64,000 nucleotides of DNA from Patescibacteria group bacterium (GTDB taxonomy: Bacteria > Patescibacteriota > Gracilibacteria > UBA1369): contig CAUJCM010000004.1 in assembly GCA_963169655.1 (NCBI GenBank), positions 124,001 to 188,000 of the forward strand. Direction: 5' to 3'. Both the position numbers and the translations under genes were made by a program. Below, piece after piece: positions 18,147 to 28,545 of the stretch. How positions within the stretch are numbered: position 1 is the stretch's first letter; every line of letters starts with the position of its first letter. A model generated the notes under the pieces. It searched no databases and was not told the origin of the DNA. It saw nothing but the letters and a program-made list of their open reading frames with translations.

Positions 18147-19604
18147 ATGTCTATTGAAGATAAAAAAGATTTAATATCTAATCCAAATGAAGTGGGAAAT
18201 GCACAAGAAATGATGAAAATTTCTAAAATTCCAAGAAATGACACCTCTACTGCAAACAAATTAACTGAGGAATTTAAGGCTGATATTCACCATGTAATTA
18301 CAAATAGTAAAGGTTCTTTTGAAAATAATTCAAGTAGTGATTTTTTATTAACAAATCTAATTCTTAGTACTCATAAAAAAGATCATTTTGAGTTAGCAAT
18401 TAATATGATTTATGATCAAAAAATACAAGAACTAATAACAAATTTAGATAATTTGAATGGCATTGATTCTGTTAGACACTATCAATTAATCAATGAAATT
18501 ATCAGAACTGGACAAGGTGAATTTATTATTCCAACTCAAATTAAAAGATTTTATGGGGTTGATGAAAGCATACATTTTCAAATAATTAAGGCTATGATTA
18601 ATGCAGGACAAGGTGAATATATTGCCACTTATTTGGAAAACTTTTCTGGAATTAAAGAAGAACATCACTATGAATTAGTATCAGTATTAATTTATGCTGG
18701 ATTTGGGGAAAGTGTTGCTTACAACTTCCATAAATTTACTGGTCTAAATGATATACAATTTACAGAAATAGTTAATTGTTTACTAGTAAATGGTTATGGG
18801 GCTTTTGTATTAGGAAAAGATGAAATTATAAATAGAATACCACAAGATTTACATTTAGATTTGGCTGAAGAAATTATTATGGCGAAAGATGGTAAATATA
18901 TTGCCAAAAACCTCAATAAATTATCAGGTATACCAGCTGAAAAACATTTTGATTTAGCAATGAGTATGATTAATAACGGAGATGGTTATTATGTTGCGCA
19001 AAATTTTGCATATTTTACAGGTATTAAGAAAGAAGCATATTATTCAATTGTGACAAATTTAATTAAGAATTTAGAATTTGAAGCTATAATTCAATTTTTT
19101 TCTAAATTTGAATTAAAAGGTAGAGACCAATTAATTGTAGCTCATAAATTTATTCAAGCTGGAGAAGGAGAATTATTTGCAGACAATTTTGAATTATTTA
19201 CTGATATTCAACCAAAAGACCATTATAAAATAGCTTTAAATATGCTAGAAAATGATGCTGGAGAAGATTTAGCTGATAATTTTGAAAAATTTACTGGAAT
19301 TGAGCAATCAAAACATCTTGAAATAGCACATTATTTATTAAGGAAAGATCTAGGATATTATTTCGTATTAAATTTTGAAAAATTTACTGGAATTGAAGAA
19401 ATTGACCATCAAACTCTCTTGATTAATCTCTTTGATAAAAGCAAAAACCCTGTATTTGATAGTTTTATTAAGAAATTTACTGGTTTAAATAAAGCTTTAA
19501 AAGATATTTTCGAAGATCCAAAAATGTTTCATACTTTTAAATGTCTGTTAAATCAAGGGAAGTCATTTAGTGAAGCTTTAAATATTCTTATTCCTGCAAA
19601 TTAA
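18147..19604 (+). CDS. ~31-aa tandem helical-repeat protein (paralog of 29759..30847)
   Basis: Around 11 repeats such as GIKEEHHYELVSVLIYAGFGESVAYNFHKFT / GIPAEKHFDLAMSMINNGDGYYVAQNFAYFT. Confidence 0.8.
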   Translation: MSIEDKKDLISNPNEVGNAQEMMKISKIPRNDTSTANKLTEEFKADIHHVITNSKGSFENNSSSDFLLTNLILSTHKKDHFELAINMIYDQKIQELITNLDNLNGIDSVRHYQLINEIIRTGQGEFIIPTQIKRFYGVDESIHFQIIKAMINAGQGEYIATYLENFSGIKEEHHYELVSVLIYAGFGESVAYNFHKFTGLNDIQFTEIVNCLLVNGYGAFVLGKDEIINRIPQDLHLDLAEEIIMAKDGKYIAKNLNKLSGIPAEKHFDLAMSMINNGDGYYVAQNFAYFTGIKKEAYYSIVTNLIKNLEFEAIIQFFSKFELKGRDQLIVAHKFIQAGEGELFADNFELFTDIQPKDHYKIALNMLENDAGEDLADNFEKFTGIEQSKHLEIAHYLLRKDLGYYFVLNFEKFTGIEEIDHQTLLINLFDKSKNPVFDSFIKKFTGLNKALKDIFEDPKMFHTFKCLLNQGKSFSEALNILIPAN

Positions 19605-19621
19605 TTAACGATGATTATTAG

Positions 19622-19657
19622 AAAGCTCTATGTATTTATAAATATATAGAGCTTTTT
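19622..19657 (+). terminator. Terminator after repeat-protein gene
   Basis: AAAGCTCTAT...ATAGAGCTTTTT. Confidence 0.8.
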
Positions 19658-19800
19658 GTATGGATTAAAGAAAGGATTAAGAAATAATTAATCCTTTTGT
19701 AATATTCTAATAAAATATTGTTTATACTTAATATATGCATGATAAATTGGCTATTTTGTCAATTTATGGTAATATAATTTATTATTTATAATTTTAAAAA

Positions 19801-22800
19801 TTGAGTAATACAGCTAAAGAATCAAAAGAGGATCAAATTATTGCGGAACAAAGAGAAATAGCACAACCAATTACTGATACAATTAATAGAAATGGTGAGA
19901 CAAGTGTGCAAAATTTTACAGAAATTTTAAATACCGCTAACCTTGTAACCACTGCCGTTAAAGAAGTAACAACAGGTAGTATTGCAAAAGCACCAGAAAA
20001 ACCTACTTTGCCAATTTTAGAGATAAAGAGGAAAATTTTGGACACAATAAAAAATAACATAGTAACAATTATTACTGCAGAAACTGGTGCCGGTAAAAGT
20101 ACTCAAGTGCCTCAATTTTTATTGGATGATGGTTATCAGGTTATTGTCACACAACCAAGAAGACTTGCTGCAAAATCATTAGCTCAAAGGGTTGCCTATG
20201 AAAGAGGAGAGAAACTGGGAGGAGATGTGGGATTCCATACTGCAGAAGAAAGAGTAGCTAGTCCAAACACCAAATTATTATTTTGTACTGATGGTTTGCA
20301 ATTAGTAAAAGAATTAACAGGCCAAGGTGTTAAAGGAAGAAAAATGGCTTTAGTTTTAGATGAAGTACATGAATGGAATTTGAATATTGAAACTTTGATA
20401 GCTTGGGTAAAAAAACAAGTTAAACAAGGAGTTGATATAAAAATTGTTTTAATGTCAGCTACTTTAAATTCAAATGAATTAGCAAAATATTTCGACAATG
20501 ATGGACAAAATGCTCCGGTAATAGAAGTTGAAGGTAAATTATTTACTATTAAAGAAAGCCAAATTAATCCAGATAGTATGACTAGCACAATTATTGATTT
20601 GGCTGGACAAAAAAGAAATGTTTTAGTTTTTCAACCTGGTAAAAAAGAGATAGAAAAAACAATTGAACAATTAAAAGGAAAAGTAGATGCAGAGATACTT
20701 CCTTTACATGGTGATTTGGACCCAAGCGAACAACAAAAAGTCTTTAAACATTACTCTAAACCTAAGATTATAGTGTCCACTAATGTTGCTCAAACTTCTA
20801 TTACAATAGATGATATTGATGCAGTTGTAGATACTGGTGTTGAAAGGAGAATCGAAACAATAAGTGGAGTAGAATCTTTACTTTTAAAAGATATCAGCCA
20901 GGCTGATTGCAAACAAAGAAGAGGTAGAGCTGGTCGTACAAAAGAAGGTATTTATGTTTTATGTAGTAATAGTAATTTAAGTTCTAGAGATGAATTTTCC
21001 ATACCAGAAATACTTAGATTAAGATTAGATCAAATGGTATTGAGATTATCAGCTAATGGTTTAGATGCAACAAATTTAGAATTCTTTCATCAACCTGATA
21101 AAGCAAAAATTATAGAGGCAAAAAATACACTAATTGCCTTAGGTGCAATGACAAAAGATGGGCAAATTACAAAAATTGGTAGAGATATAGCTAAATTACC
21201 AATTGCGGTAAATACTGGGAGAATGGTGTTAGAAGCAATTAAACATAAATGTGTTGATGAAGTAATCACAATAGCTGCTTGTCTTGAAGTGGGTGGAATC
21301 AATGACAAAAGTAATAATTGGAGAAGTTTAACTCAAGAAAATACTTCTGATCTCTTGGCACAATTAGACCTTTTTAATAAGGCTAGTAAAATGGATAAAA
21401 ACCAATTAGCAGAAAATGGTATTCATATGAAAGCGTTTTTTAGAGCAAAAGAAATTAGAAAACACTTATTTAAGGCTATTGTGTCTTCAGTATTAAAAAA
21501 CCAGATTCAAAGTACAAATAAGAGTCGTGAAGCTATTTTAAAAAGTATTACAGCTGGAATGGTTGATCATTTATATCAAAGACAAGGAGGAGAATATTAT
21601 TATGGTAAAGAACAAGACAGTAGATTATTAGGAAAAGAGAGTGTAATTGGTCGTTCTGACTGGATAGTAGGAATTCCTAAAAATATTTCATTTACTGATA
21701 GAAGAGGTAGACCTGGAACATTGTCTATATTAACAATGTGTTCAGCCGTTAAAATAGAATGGCTACTCGAAATGGCCCCTCATTTAATAAGCAAAGAAAA
21801 TGGAAAATTCTTTTGGAATAGAGTGTCACAAGAAGTATCTTTTTATGAATATATTTCCTTTAATAAAACAAAAGTAGCTGAAAACTTAAAAGAAGCTGAA
21901 ATAAGTAATGAATCCTTAGAGGTATTTATAGAGAATTTATATGAAAATAATGTAGGTTCAGCTATTTCTAATGAATTAGCAGAATATTATAGAGACTTAA
22001 GAAATAAATTAGAATCATTATATTTGCGTTCAAATGGAGCTACTAAAAGAATTCTTAAGGAAGATATTTTAAATTTATTTAGAAATATTTTAGGACAATA
22101 TCAAATAACTTCACTAAAAAAATTTGAAGAAGTAATGCAAGACAAAGTTGATATTGAAGAGCTTAAATTAAAAATAGAAGATTATATTTCTCAAGAAGAG
22201 ATAGAAACAATAGAAAAAGAAAATCCTCTAAGAGCAAATATTAAAGGTCAAGAGTTTGATATATCCTATAGTTTTAGAAATTCATATGATATTTCTAAAG
22301 GAACTTTTGCATATATAAATATTAAATTGGAAGAAGTTGTAGAATTGGAGGAACAAGATATAGGAGCAGTATTTGCTGATGATAGAATTTTATATTTTAA
22401 AATTATAGATAACTATAGTTTTAATAGCATTTATACCCTGCAATCAATAAAGGATTCATTTAGAAATCATAAAATCTCATATGCATGGGACAATTTTATT
22501 TACGGAGAAGGGAAAGATAAAGTAATTCAATTAAATGAAAATAATAAATTTCCAGAATTACCAGAAAAAAGAATCTTCGAAGAATATACTCAATCTATAG
22601 CCTATCCTGGATTTTATGAATATTATGGCAACTATTTTATCAAATGGTTTAAGACAGAAGAAGAAGCTGAACAATCTTCAAAAAAATCATTCAATCATCG
22701 AGATCAATTATTATTGAGTGATATAAAATATCAAATTAAAGAATTATTTAAAGATATTTTTACTACGAAAAAGAAAATTAGATCAGAAGATGAAAATTTT

Positions 22801-23583
22801 CAATTGTTATCAATAGAATTAAACAAAGCTGAACAAGAATTTGATTCTTATTATGATAGTTTAGAGAGAATGAAGTTGTTAATTGAAAACTTAAAATTAA
22901 TAAAAGTAAATTTTGAAAAGCATTATGAAAAAGATCTAGAAATTCAACAGAAAATTGAAGGAGAGCTAGACTTACAACCAAGTGGAGAACAAGAATATAC
23001 TCAAAAACTCCCTGATTATTATGGAGTTACTAACGATGGAAGTATTTCTGGTGGCATATTTGCAGATAAATTAAAGGAAGCTCTAGGACTTAAAAAACTA
23101 AATGAGAAAAAGCCTAAAACTAAAGCTGCACCAATACAAAATCATCATCAAAATAAAAATTATAGTAATATTTCACCAACTTCTGAATTACAAATAAAGG
23201 AAGAAGAAATTTCGTTTAGAAAACTAGAAGAAATGTCAGAAGAAGAAACTTATCGTGAATATGAGGCAAATGAGGAAGAAATAAAGAAAATTATTACTGA
23301 AAATCCGAACATAGAAAGTATATCAGATGAAGTAGGTAGAAAACAAAGTCGATTAGATGAGATAGAAAAAGAATTAAAAATATTAATTGATATAAGAGAT
23401 CAAACTCAAAATTCTAATAAAAAAGAGAAAGCTATAGAGAACCTCAGTCAATTAAGAAATGAAAAAAATGAGTTAAGAGATCAATTAGTAGAATTTAAAA
23501 AAGAAGAAAATAGACTGTCTGAAAAGATAATACGATTAAAAAACTTAAAAGAAAGACAATCTGAAATAGAAAAGAAGCTCTAA
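19801..23583 (+). CDS. DEAH/HrpA-like ATP-dependent RNA helicase with long coiled-coil-rich C-terminal extension (TTG start)
   Basis: 'TAETGAGKSTQVPQFLL', 'DEVHEWN', 'LMSATLN', 'QRRGRAGRTKEG'. Confidence 0.9.
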   Translation: MSNTAKESKEDQIIAEQREIAQPITDTINRNGETSVQNFTEILNTANLVTTAVKEVTTGSIAKAPEKPTLPILEIKRKILDTIKNNIVTIITAETGAGKSTQVPQFLLDDGYQVIVTQPRRLAAKSLAQRVAYERGEKLGGDVGFHTAEERVASPNTKLLFCTDGLQLVKELTGQGVKGRKMALVLDEVHEWNLNIETLIAWVKKQVKQGVDIKIVLMSATLNSNELAKYFDNDGQNAPVIEVEGKLFTIKESQINPDSMTSTIIDLAGQKRNVLVFQPGKKEIEKTIEQLKGKVDAEILPLHGDLDPSEQQKVFKHYSKPKIIVSTNVAQTSITIDDIDAVVDTGVERRIETISGVESLLLKDISQADCKQRRGRAGRTKEGIYVLCSNSNLSSRDEFSIPEILRLRLDQMVLRLSANGLDATNLEFFHQPDKAKIIEAKNTLIALGAMTKDGQITKIGRDIAKLPIAVNTGRMVLEAIKHKCVDEVITIAACLEVGGINDKSNNWRSLTQENTSDLLAQLDLFNKASKMDKNQLAENGIHMKAFFRAKEIRKHLFKAIVSSVLKNQIQSTNKSREAILKSITAGMVDHLYQRQGGEYYYGKEQDSRLLGKESVIGRSDWIVGIPKNISFTDRRGRPGTLSILTMCSAVKIEWLLEMAPHLISKENGKFFWNRVSQEVSFYEYISFNKTKVAENLKEAEISNESLEVFIENLYENNVGSAISNELAEYYRDLRNKLESLYLRSNGATKRILKEDILNLFRNILGQYQITSLKKFEEVMQDKVDIEELKLKIEDYISQEEIETIEKENPLRANIKGQEFDISYSFRNSYDISKGTFAYINIKLEEVVELEEQDIGAVFADDRILYFKIIDNYSFNSIYTLQSIKDSFRNHKISYAWDNFIYGEGKDKVIQLNENNKFPELPEKRIFEEYTQSIAYPGFYEYYGNYFIKWFKTEEEAEQSSKKSFNHRDQLLLSDIKYQIKELFKDIFTTKKKIRSEDENFQLLSIELNKAEQEFDSYYDSLERMKLLIENLKLIKVNFEKHYEKDLEIQQKIEGELDLQPSGEQEYTQKLPDYYGVTNDGSISGGIFADKLKEALGLKKLNEKKPKTKAAPIQNHHQNKNYSNISPTSELQIKEEEISFRKLEEMSEEETYREYEANEEEIKKIITENPNIESISDEVGRKQSRLDEIEKELKILIDIRDQTQNSNKKEKAIENLSQLRNEKNELRDQLVEFKKEENRLSEKIIRLKNLKERQSEIEKKL

Positions 23584-23603
23584 TCTAAAACAAAAATATA
23601 AAA

Positions 23604-23650
23604 TAAAAAAGTAAGTAAATAGTCTTAAAATAAATACTTGCTTTTTTACA
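23604..23650 (+). terminator. Possible terminator between helicase and DHH-like gene
   Basis: AAAAAAGTAAGTA...TACTTGCTTTTTT imperfect dyad. Confidence 0.5.
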
Positions 23651-23695
23651 AAATTATGTTATAGTCATATCTTATTTATTAACTTATATAAAAAT

Positions 23696-24868
23696 ATGGA
23701 AAAAAAAGAAGGCCTAGACTTAATGGGTAAAAACCCAGAAGTAGTAGCTAAAACTACCGAAGGTGGTAGAGAAAATGCTGAAAAGCAACGTATCTCAAAA
23801 GAAAAGATACAAAGTGAAGTAGCTTTGACAAAGTTTGAGATAGCTAAAAATACCGCTATTTTTACTAAATTCTTTAGTGAAAATGATAAAGAAGCTGTTT
23901 TAAGCTCAATTCCTGAAGGAACTAAGAAAGTAGTATGTATTGATACTCCTTCAACCCCTCATTTACTCGCTTTAGTACAAGAACTATTAAATAGAGGAAT
24001 TGAAGTAGAAGTTAGAGATCACCATGATGTTTTAGCTCCTAAAAATCCTAGAGAACAAGAAATTGCAGACTCTGCTAAATCTATGAGATCTTTAGTAGGA
24101 GAAAAAGCTGTAATTAGTGATAGAGAAGCTAACCCTGCTTGTTCAAGCTTAATAGCTGTTGGAGAATTTGCTTCTGAAGGAGTTGTGATCATCGCAGATC
24201 CAGATCCAGATGGACTTTTGGGTACAATGAAAGGTCTAGGGATAGTATATGAAACTTTAGATAAAGACGCATCTATTTTAGATGGACCTAGAAGTGCACA
24301 AACTGCTGAAAACTTAAGCCAAGATGCATTTTTATTTGTTAGAGCAATGTCTACATTACCTCCATTTGACGCTAATAGACCTCAAATTAGTACTTCTGCT
24401 AAAGCAAGACTATTTAGTGATTTTGTTTCTACAATAAGTGGAAATGAAGAAGCTAGACAAAATTTAACTTCAAAGGTTGTGGAATATGAAGAACAAGTAA
24501 AGGTTGCTAATCAATTAGTAGAAACAGCAGAAGAAGTGACAAAAGGAGTTGTACTTGTTGATACAGTAGGTAAACCAAGATTTAATTTAACCACTCTATC
24601 CAATAAATTAGAAGCAAAACCTGGATGTATGGTGACAGTTACTAGAAAGGATAATGGTCCAATTGCTGCTAAACATGGAGGAATACAATATTCTTTAGCA
24701 GTAGCAAAAAATCATAAAGATCAATTAAACTTACAAGATTTATTACCAGAAGGATTTACTTCATCTCCAGAAGAAGGAATCATCTCTAATACTTCATTCC
24801 TACTTCATGTTAATGAAGAAACATGGAATAATGCTGTTCTGCCTGCATTAAAAGCTAAATTAAGCTAA
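23696..24868 (+). CDS. DHH-phosphoesterase-like protein with apparently permuted motif order
   Basis: 'VVCIDTPS', 'VEVRDHHDV' (aa 108-111), then 'VVIIADPDPDGLLGTMKGLG' (aa 168-173). Confidence 0.65.
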   Translation: MEKKEGLDLMGKNPEVVAKTTEGGRENAEKQRISKEKIQSEVALTKFEIAKNTAIFTKFFSENDKEAVLSSIPEGTKKVVCIDTPSTPHLLALVQELLNRGIEVEVRDHHDVLAPKNPREQEIADSAKSMRSLVGEKAVISDREANPACSSLIAVGEFASEGVVIIADPDPDGLLGTMKGLGIVYETLDKDASILDGPRSAQTAENLSQDAFLFVRAMSTLPPFDANRPQISTSAKARLFSDFVSTISGNEEARQNLTSKVVEYEEQVKVANQLVETAEEVTKGVVLVDTVGKPRFNLTTLSNKLEAKPGCMVTVTRKDNGPIAAKHGGIQYSLAVAKNHKDQLNLQDLLPEGFTSSPEEGIISNTSFLLHVNEETWNNAVLPALKAKLS

Positions 24869-24892
24869 TTGAAATCTTAAAATAATTAATAG

Positions 24893-24929
24893 AAAGGGAC
24901 TTTACTTTTAAAAGTAAAGTCCCTTTTTT
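24893..24929 (+). terminator. Strong terminator after DHH-like gene
   Basis: AAAGGGACTTTACTTTTAAAAGTAAAGTCCCTTTTTT near-perfect dyad. Confidence 0.9.
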
Positions 24930-24988
24930 ATATTAAAATAACTTTAAACCAAAATATTTTTATTTTAAAATATTATTATAAGTATTTT

Positions 24989-25076
24989 GCTCGGGTGGCG
25001 AAATTGGCAGACGCGCTACGTTCAGGTCGTAGTGACTTAAAAAGTCGTGGAGGTTCAAGTCCTCTCCCGAGTACCA
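24989..25076 (+). tRNA. tRNA-Leu (anticodon CAG), 3' CCA encoded
   Basis: GCTCGGGTGGCGAAATTGGCAGACGCGCTACGTTCAGGTCGTAG...long variable arm...GGTTCAAGTCC...CCCGAGTACCA. Confidence 0.95.
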
Positions 25077-25201
25077 AAACATTGATTGTCTTTAAGCTCA
25101 TAAAATACTGATAGTTTTAACCAATGTTAGAAACAAATATTAATTTTTCCTGTGCCTTTTAAATTATGATAGTGATATAATAGCTAGATTAAATATTTTT
25201 T

Positions 25202-26098
25202 ATGTGGATATTAATAGCACTTTCAACAACTATTTTAACTGGTATAACAACTATTATTGATGATGTTTTAATTAATAAACTCTTTAAAAATACATTCGCT
25301 TTAATCTTCTTGGGAATGTTAATAGATATGTGTTTTTTAAGTTTAGTTTTTATTTTTGGTAAACCTACTATTCCCCCACTCCACTTCTTACCTTTTATTT
25401 TTCTGTCGGGACTTTTAGAAGTCATATATTTATATCCTTACTATAAAGCCCTAAAGATAGATGATAGTTCTAATGTATCTTCTTTATTTTCTTTAGGTAG
25501 AGTTTTTATACCTATTTTTGCTTTTATTATTATTGGAGAAAAAATAGCCATATCTCAGTATTTAGGATTTGCTTTAATAATAATTAGTGGATTCTTTTTA
25601 ACTTTAAGAGATTTTAAAAGATTAAAACTAAATAAATCTTTTTTATATATGATGGGAGTTGCCATTATAGTGGCTTTAGATTCATCAATCTATAAATATT
25701 TGCTAAATGATCTATCGTGGAGTACCACTTATGTTTCAGTAATGATTGCCTCATTTTTTTGTTCACTATTTTTCTTACTTAATATTAAAACAAGGAAAGA
25801 AGTTTATACAAATCTGAAACAAGGTATGAAAGGTAATTTAAAGTATATAACTTTAGAGGAAACTTTTTATTTTTCTCAATCTGTTTTAGCTACATTTTTA
25901 CTGTCACTCGTACCAGTAACAATTGCTAGAGGACTTACCGCTTTAACTCCATTTATTGTTTTATTTTTAGGTATTTTATTAAGAAAAATTTATCCTAAAA
26001 TTTTTAAAGATTTAATTGAAATAGAAAATTTAAGAAGAAAATTATTTTTATTTGCGATCAGTTTTATTGGTGTTATTTTAATGGTGATTAATAATTAA
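25202..26098 (+). CDS. EamA/DMT-family transporter-like membrane protein
   Basis: Around ten hydrophobic segments; 'SLFSLGRVFIPIFAFIIIGEKIAISQYLGFALIIISGFFL'. Confidence 0.8.
   Translation: MWILIALSTTILTGITTIIDDVLINKLFKNTFALIFLGMLIDMCFLSLVFIFGKPTIPPLHFLPFIFLSGLLEVIYLYPYYKALKIDDSSNVSSLFSLGRVFIPIFAFIIIGEKIAISQYLGFALIIISGFFLTLRDFKRLKLNKSFLYMMGVAIIVALDSSIYKYLLNDLSWSTTYVSVMIASFFCSLFFLLNIKTRKEVYTNLKQGMKGNLKYITLEETFYFSQSVLATFLLSLVPVTIARGLTALTPFIVLFLGILLRKIYPKIFKDLIEIENLRRKLFLFAISFIGVILMVINN
26021..26098 (+). repeat. Direct repeat copy A (3' end of DMT transporter gene)
   Basis: 78-nt ungapped match (7 mismatches) to 28942..29019. Confidence 0.9.
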
Positions 26099-26105
26099 AG
26101 AAATT

Positions 26106-26576
26106 TTAAGGAATAGTTAAAATAGATTTATGAATATTTTCTATATAATCTTTTAGATTTTTTCTTTTATACACACCAATATAAGAAGGATGATGGACTG
26201 GAATAATAAAATATTCAGATTTATAAAATTGATATTGATAAGTCTTAGGGAAATTTATATTTAAGTTAAAAATTTTGGCTAAACTTTTTGTTACTAAACT
26301 TCCTAAAGCTATGATTATTAATGGATTTAGTTCTTTAATACGATTTTTCAATTCTTTTTGATTTTGAAAAATTTCACCAATGGTAGGATATCTTATCTTA
26401 TTATGTTCATTTAGAGGTCCATAATTAACTAGATTATCAAAATGATGTTCATAATTATTTAAATAGATAATAGCTTGATCTAAAATTTGTCTACTCAAAA
26501 ACTTTTTATCAAATGCTTTTACTGAATCTTTTTGCATTGAAATACCAAGCCAAAGAATTTTTCTATTTATTTTCAT
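26106..26576 (-). CDS. Uracil-DNA glycosylase-superfamily-like protein
   Basis: 'LWLGISMQKDS...', 'LNPLIIIALGSLVTKSL', 'YFIIPVHHPSYI'; ATG 26576 (track 26606) overlaps preceding gene's end by 14 nt. Confidence 0.6.
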   Translation of the reverse strand: MKINRKILWLGISMQKDSVKAFDKKFLSRQILDQAIIYLNNYEHHFDNLVNYGPLNEHNKIRYPTIGEIFQNQKELKNRIKELNPLIIIALGSLVTKSLAKIFNLNINFPKTYQYQFYKSEYFIIPVHHPSYIGVYKRKNLKDYIENIHKSILTIP

Positions 26577-27174
26577 TGTTAAAGTTAATAAACTTGTTAA
26601 TTTCATCTCTTATTTTAGATATATTGTCATGGATAGGTATATTATCGGAGTTATCTATTTCTAAAACACTTTGATTAATACTAGATAAATATTTTGAAGC
26701 CTTTTCAAATAATTTAAGCTCAGTTTCTGGTTCAAAATCTTTCTCAAATCTTGTTATTTTATTTCTAAGTAATAATCTTTGTTTAATATTATTGGAATCA
26801 CAATATACAATAATATTTAAATTAGGTTTTATTATATGAGAATTGATTTGTTGGATAAAACTTATATTTACATTATCTAATACTTGATAAACTAATGAAG
26901 ACACAAAATATCTATCAGAAATAACTATTTTTCTGGCTTTTAGATTAGGCTCTATTACTGTTTTTATATGATGATATCTATCTGCAGCTATTAGACAAGC
27001 AAGAGATAATCCGTGAATTTCATTATGTAAGTTTCGAATTAGTTGACCAATTTCACTTTCAGTAGGTTCTTTAGTAATAATAAAATTAAGCCCATCTTTT
27101 TTTAGACTCTTACTTAGATGTTTAATTAAGGTAGATTTACCTGCTCCATTTGGTCTATCTAGTGAAATTAACAT
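26563..27174 (-). CDS. tmk: Thymidylate kinase-family protein (second in window)
   Basis: 'MLISLDRPNGAGKSTLIKHL', 'FIITKEPTESEIGQLIR', 'AADRYHHIKTVIEPNL', 'VISDRYFVSSLVYQ'. Confidence 0.85.
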   Translation of the reverse strand: MLISLDRPNGAGKSTLIKHLSKSLKKDGLNFIITKEPTESEIGQLIRNLHNEIHGLSLACLIAADRYHHIKTVIEPNLKARKIVISDRYFVSSLVYQVLDNVNISFIQQINSHIIKPNLNIIVYCDSNNIKQRLLLRNKITRFEKDFEPETELKLFEKASKYLSSINQSVLEIDNSDNIPIHDNISKIRDEINKFINFNNENK

Positions 27175-27177
27175 ATG

Positions 27178-28510
27178 TTATTGTTTATTAAGCTGGTTCG
27201 TTAATTCAATATATTTCTCTATTAAATAATCTCTTTCGATATTATCTTCTTCCAATTTAAAATTAAAGTGATCTCTTCCAGTTTTTCGACTTAAACGAGA
27301 ATCATGGATAATGTTCTTATTATAAGTTTTTTGAAAATATTGCTCATATAGTTTTCTGTATTTTCATATGGTCTATATCTAAACACACTAAACCTAATTT
27401 TAGCTTGCTTTTTATTATCAAGATCTTTAAGGCTTAAAGCTAACTGATATGTCATTTCCATATCAACTTCACTTTCCATTGGAAAACCATAAATAAGAAA
27501 AATCTTAAGATTTATTCCTGCTGTAATGATTTTATTAACTACTTCTTTTATTTTAGAAACATCTGACACTTTATGGATTTTTTTAAGGATATTTGGTGAA
27601 CCAGACTCAACCCCTATAAATAGTTCATAACACCCAGATTTTTTTAATTTGATTATATCCTTTAATTCTATATTTTTAAATGTATTTATATGTGCCATTG
27701 CTCTCCATTCTAATAATTTAAAATTATTAAATAATGAAGCTGCTTCTAATATGGTACATTTATTTGTTCAAAATAGATCATCAAGTACCCATAATATATG
27801 ATAAATTACTTGTTTCATCCAACAATTGATGAATTTCTTGTTGTATATTATTTAATGACCTTCTACGAGATTTCACATTAATATTTCTAGTAATAGCTGA
27901 TCCACAAAATGCACAATTATAAATACATCCTCTCGTAGCAACTATACAAGCTTCTAAAAGATTATTATGTAATCCAACTCCATTGTTTAATAAAATGGTT
28001 CTATCTATGCTAGCAGTATCTATGTTTTGGTTATAAAACTCTGAAGATGAATCTATAATAAATAATCTATTATTTTTAATATGTCGATTAGGTATTAAAC
28101 GTGTATTTTTATTAAGCAGATCTGATATAATCAATTCTCCATCTCCTAAAACAACATCAATACTATTTGAAACATTTAAGTTTAGAATTTCAGTTTCAAT
28201 TCCTTTTAGACCTGCTCCCCCAATAATAAATTTAATAGAGGAAGCAAAATTTTCAATAATTGAAATAACTTCATTTTTATTCACTGTGAATATATTTAGA
28301 GCTACCATTTGTAGTGGTGACTTTTGGATATATTCAATTGTTTTTTATCACTCATACCCAGGTTACTAGCATCTAGTAAGTCTACTTCAAAACCATGGTT
28401 TTTTGCACTAGTAGCTACTTGTGCTAAACCTAAAGGAGGTACATAATCTTCACTGATAAATTAAAATCCTTATCTGATAATGGACTATTTATGAATAATA
28501 TCTTATCCAT
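27178..28510 (-). pseudogene. Decayed B12-binding radical SAM protein
   Basis: Fragments in shifting frames: 'VPPLGLAQVATSAKNHGFEVDLLDA', 'CIVATRGCIYNCAFCGS', 'IGVESGSPNILKKIHK', 'SRLSRKTGRDHFNFKLEEDNIERDYLIEKYIEL'; several frameshifts plus an in-frame TGA. Confidence 0.8.
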
Positions 28511-28545
28511 TTTAAAATTTATATCTACATTAATATTAAAATAAT

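Noticed and set aside
18147-19604. Repeat region as a CRISPR or DNA-level tandem repeat
   Set aside because: Periodicity is at the protein level (31 aa) with diverged nucleotides; no identical repeats or spacers.
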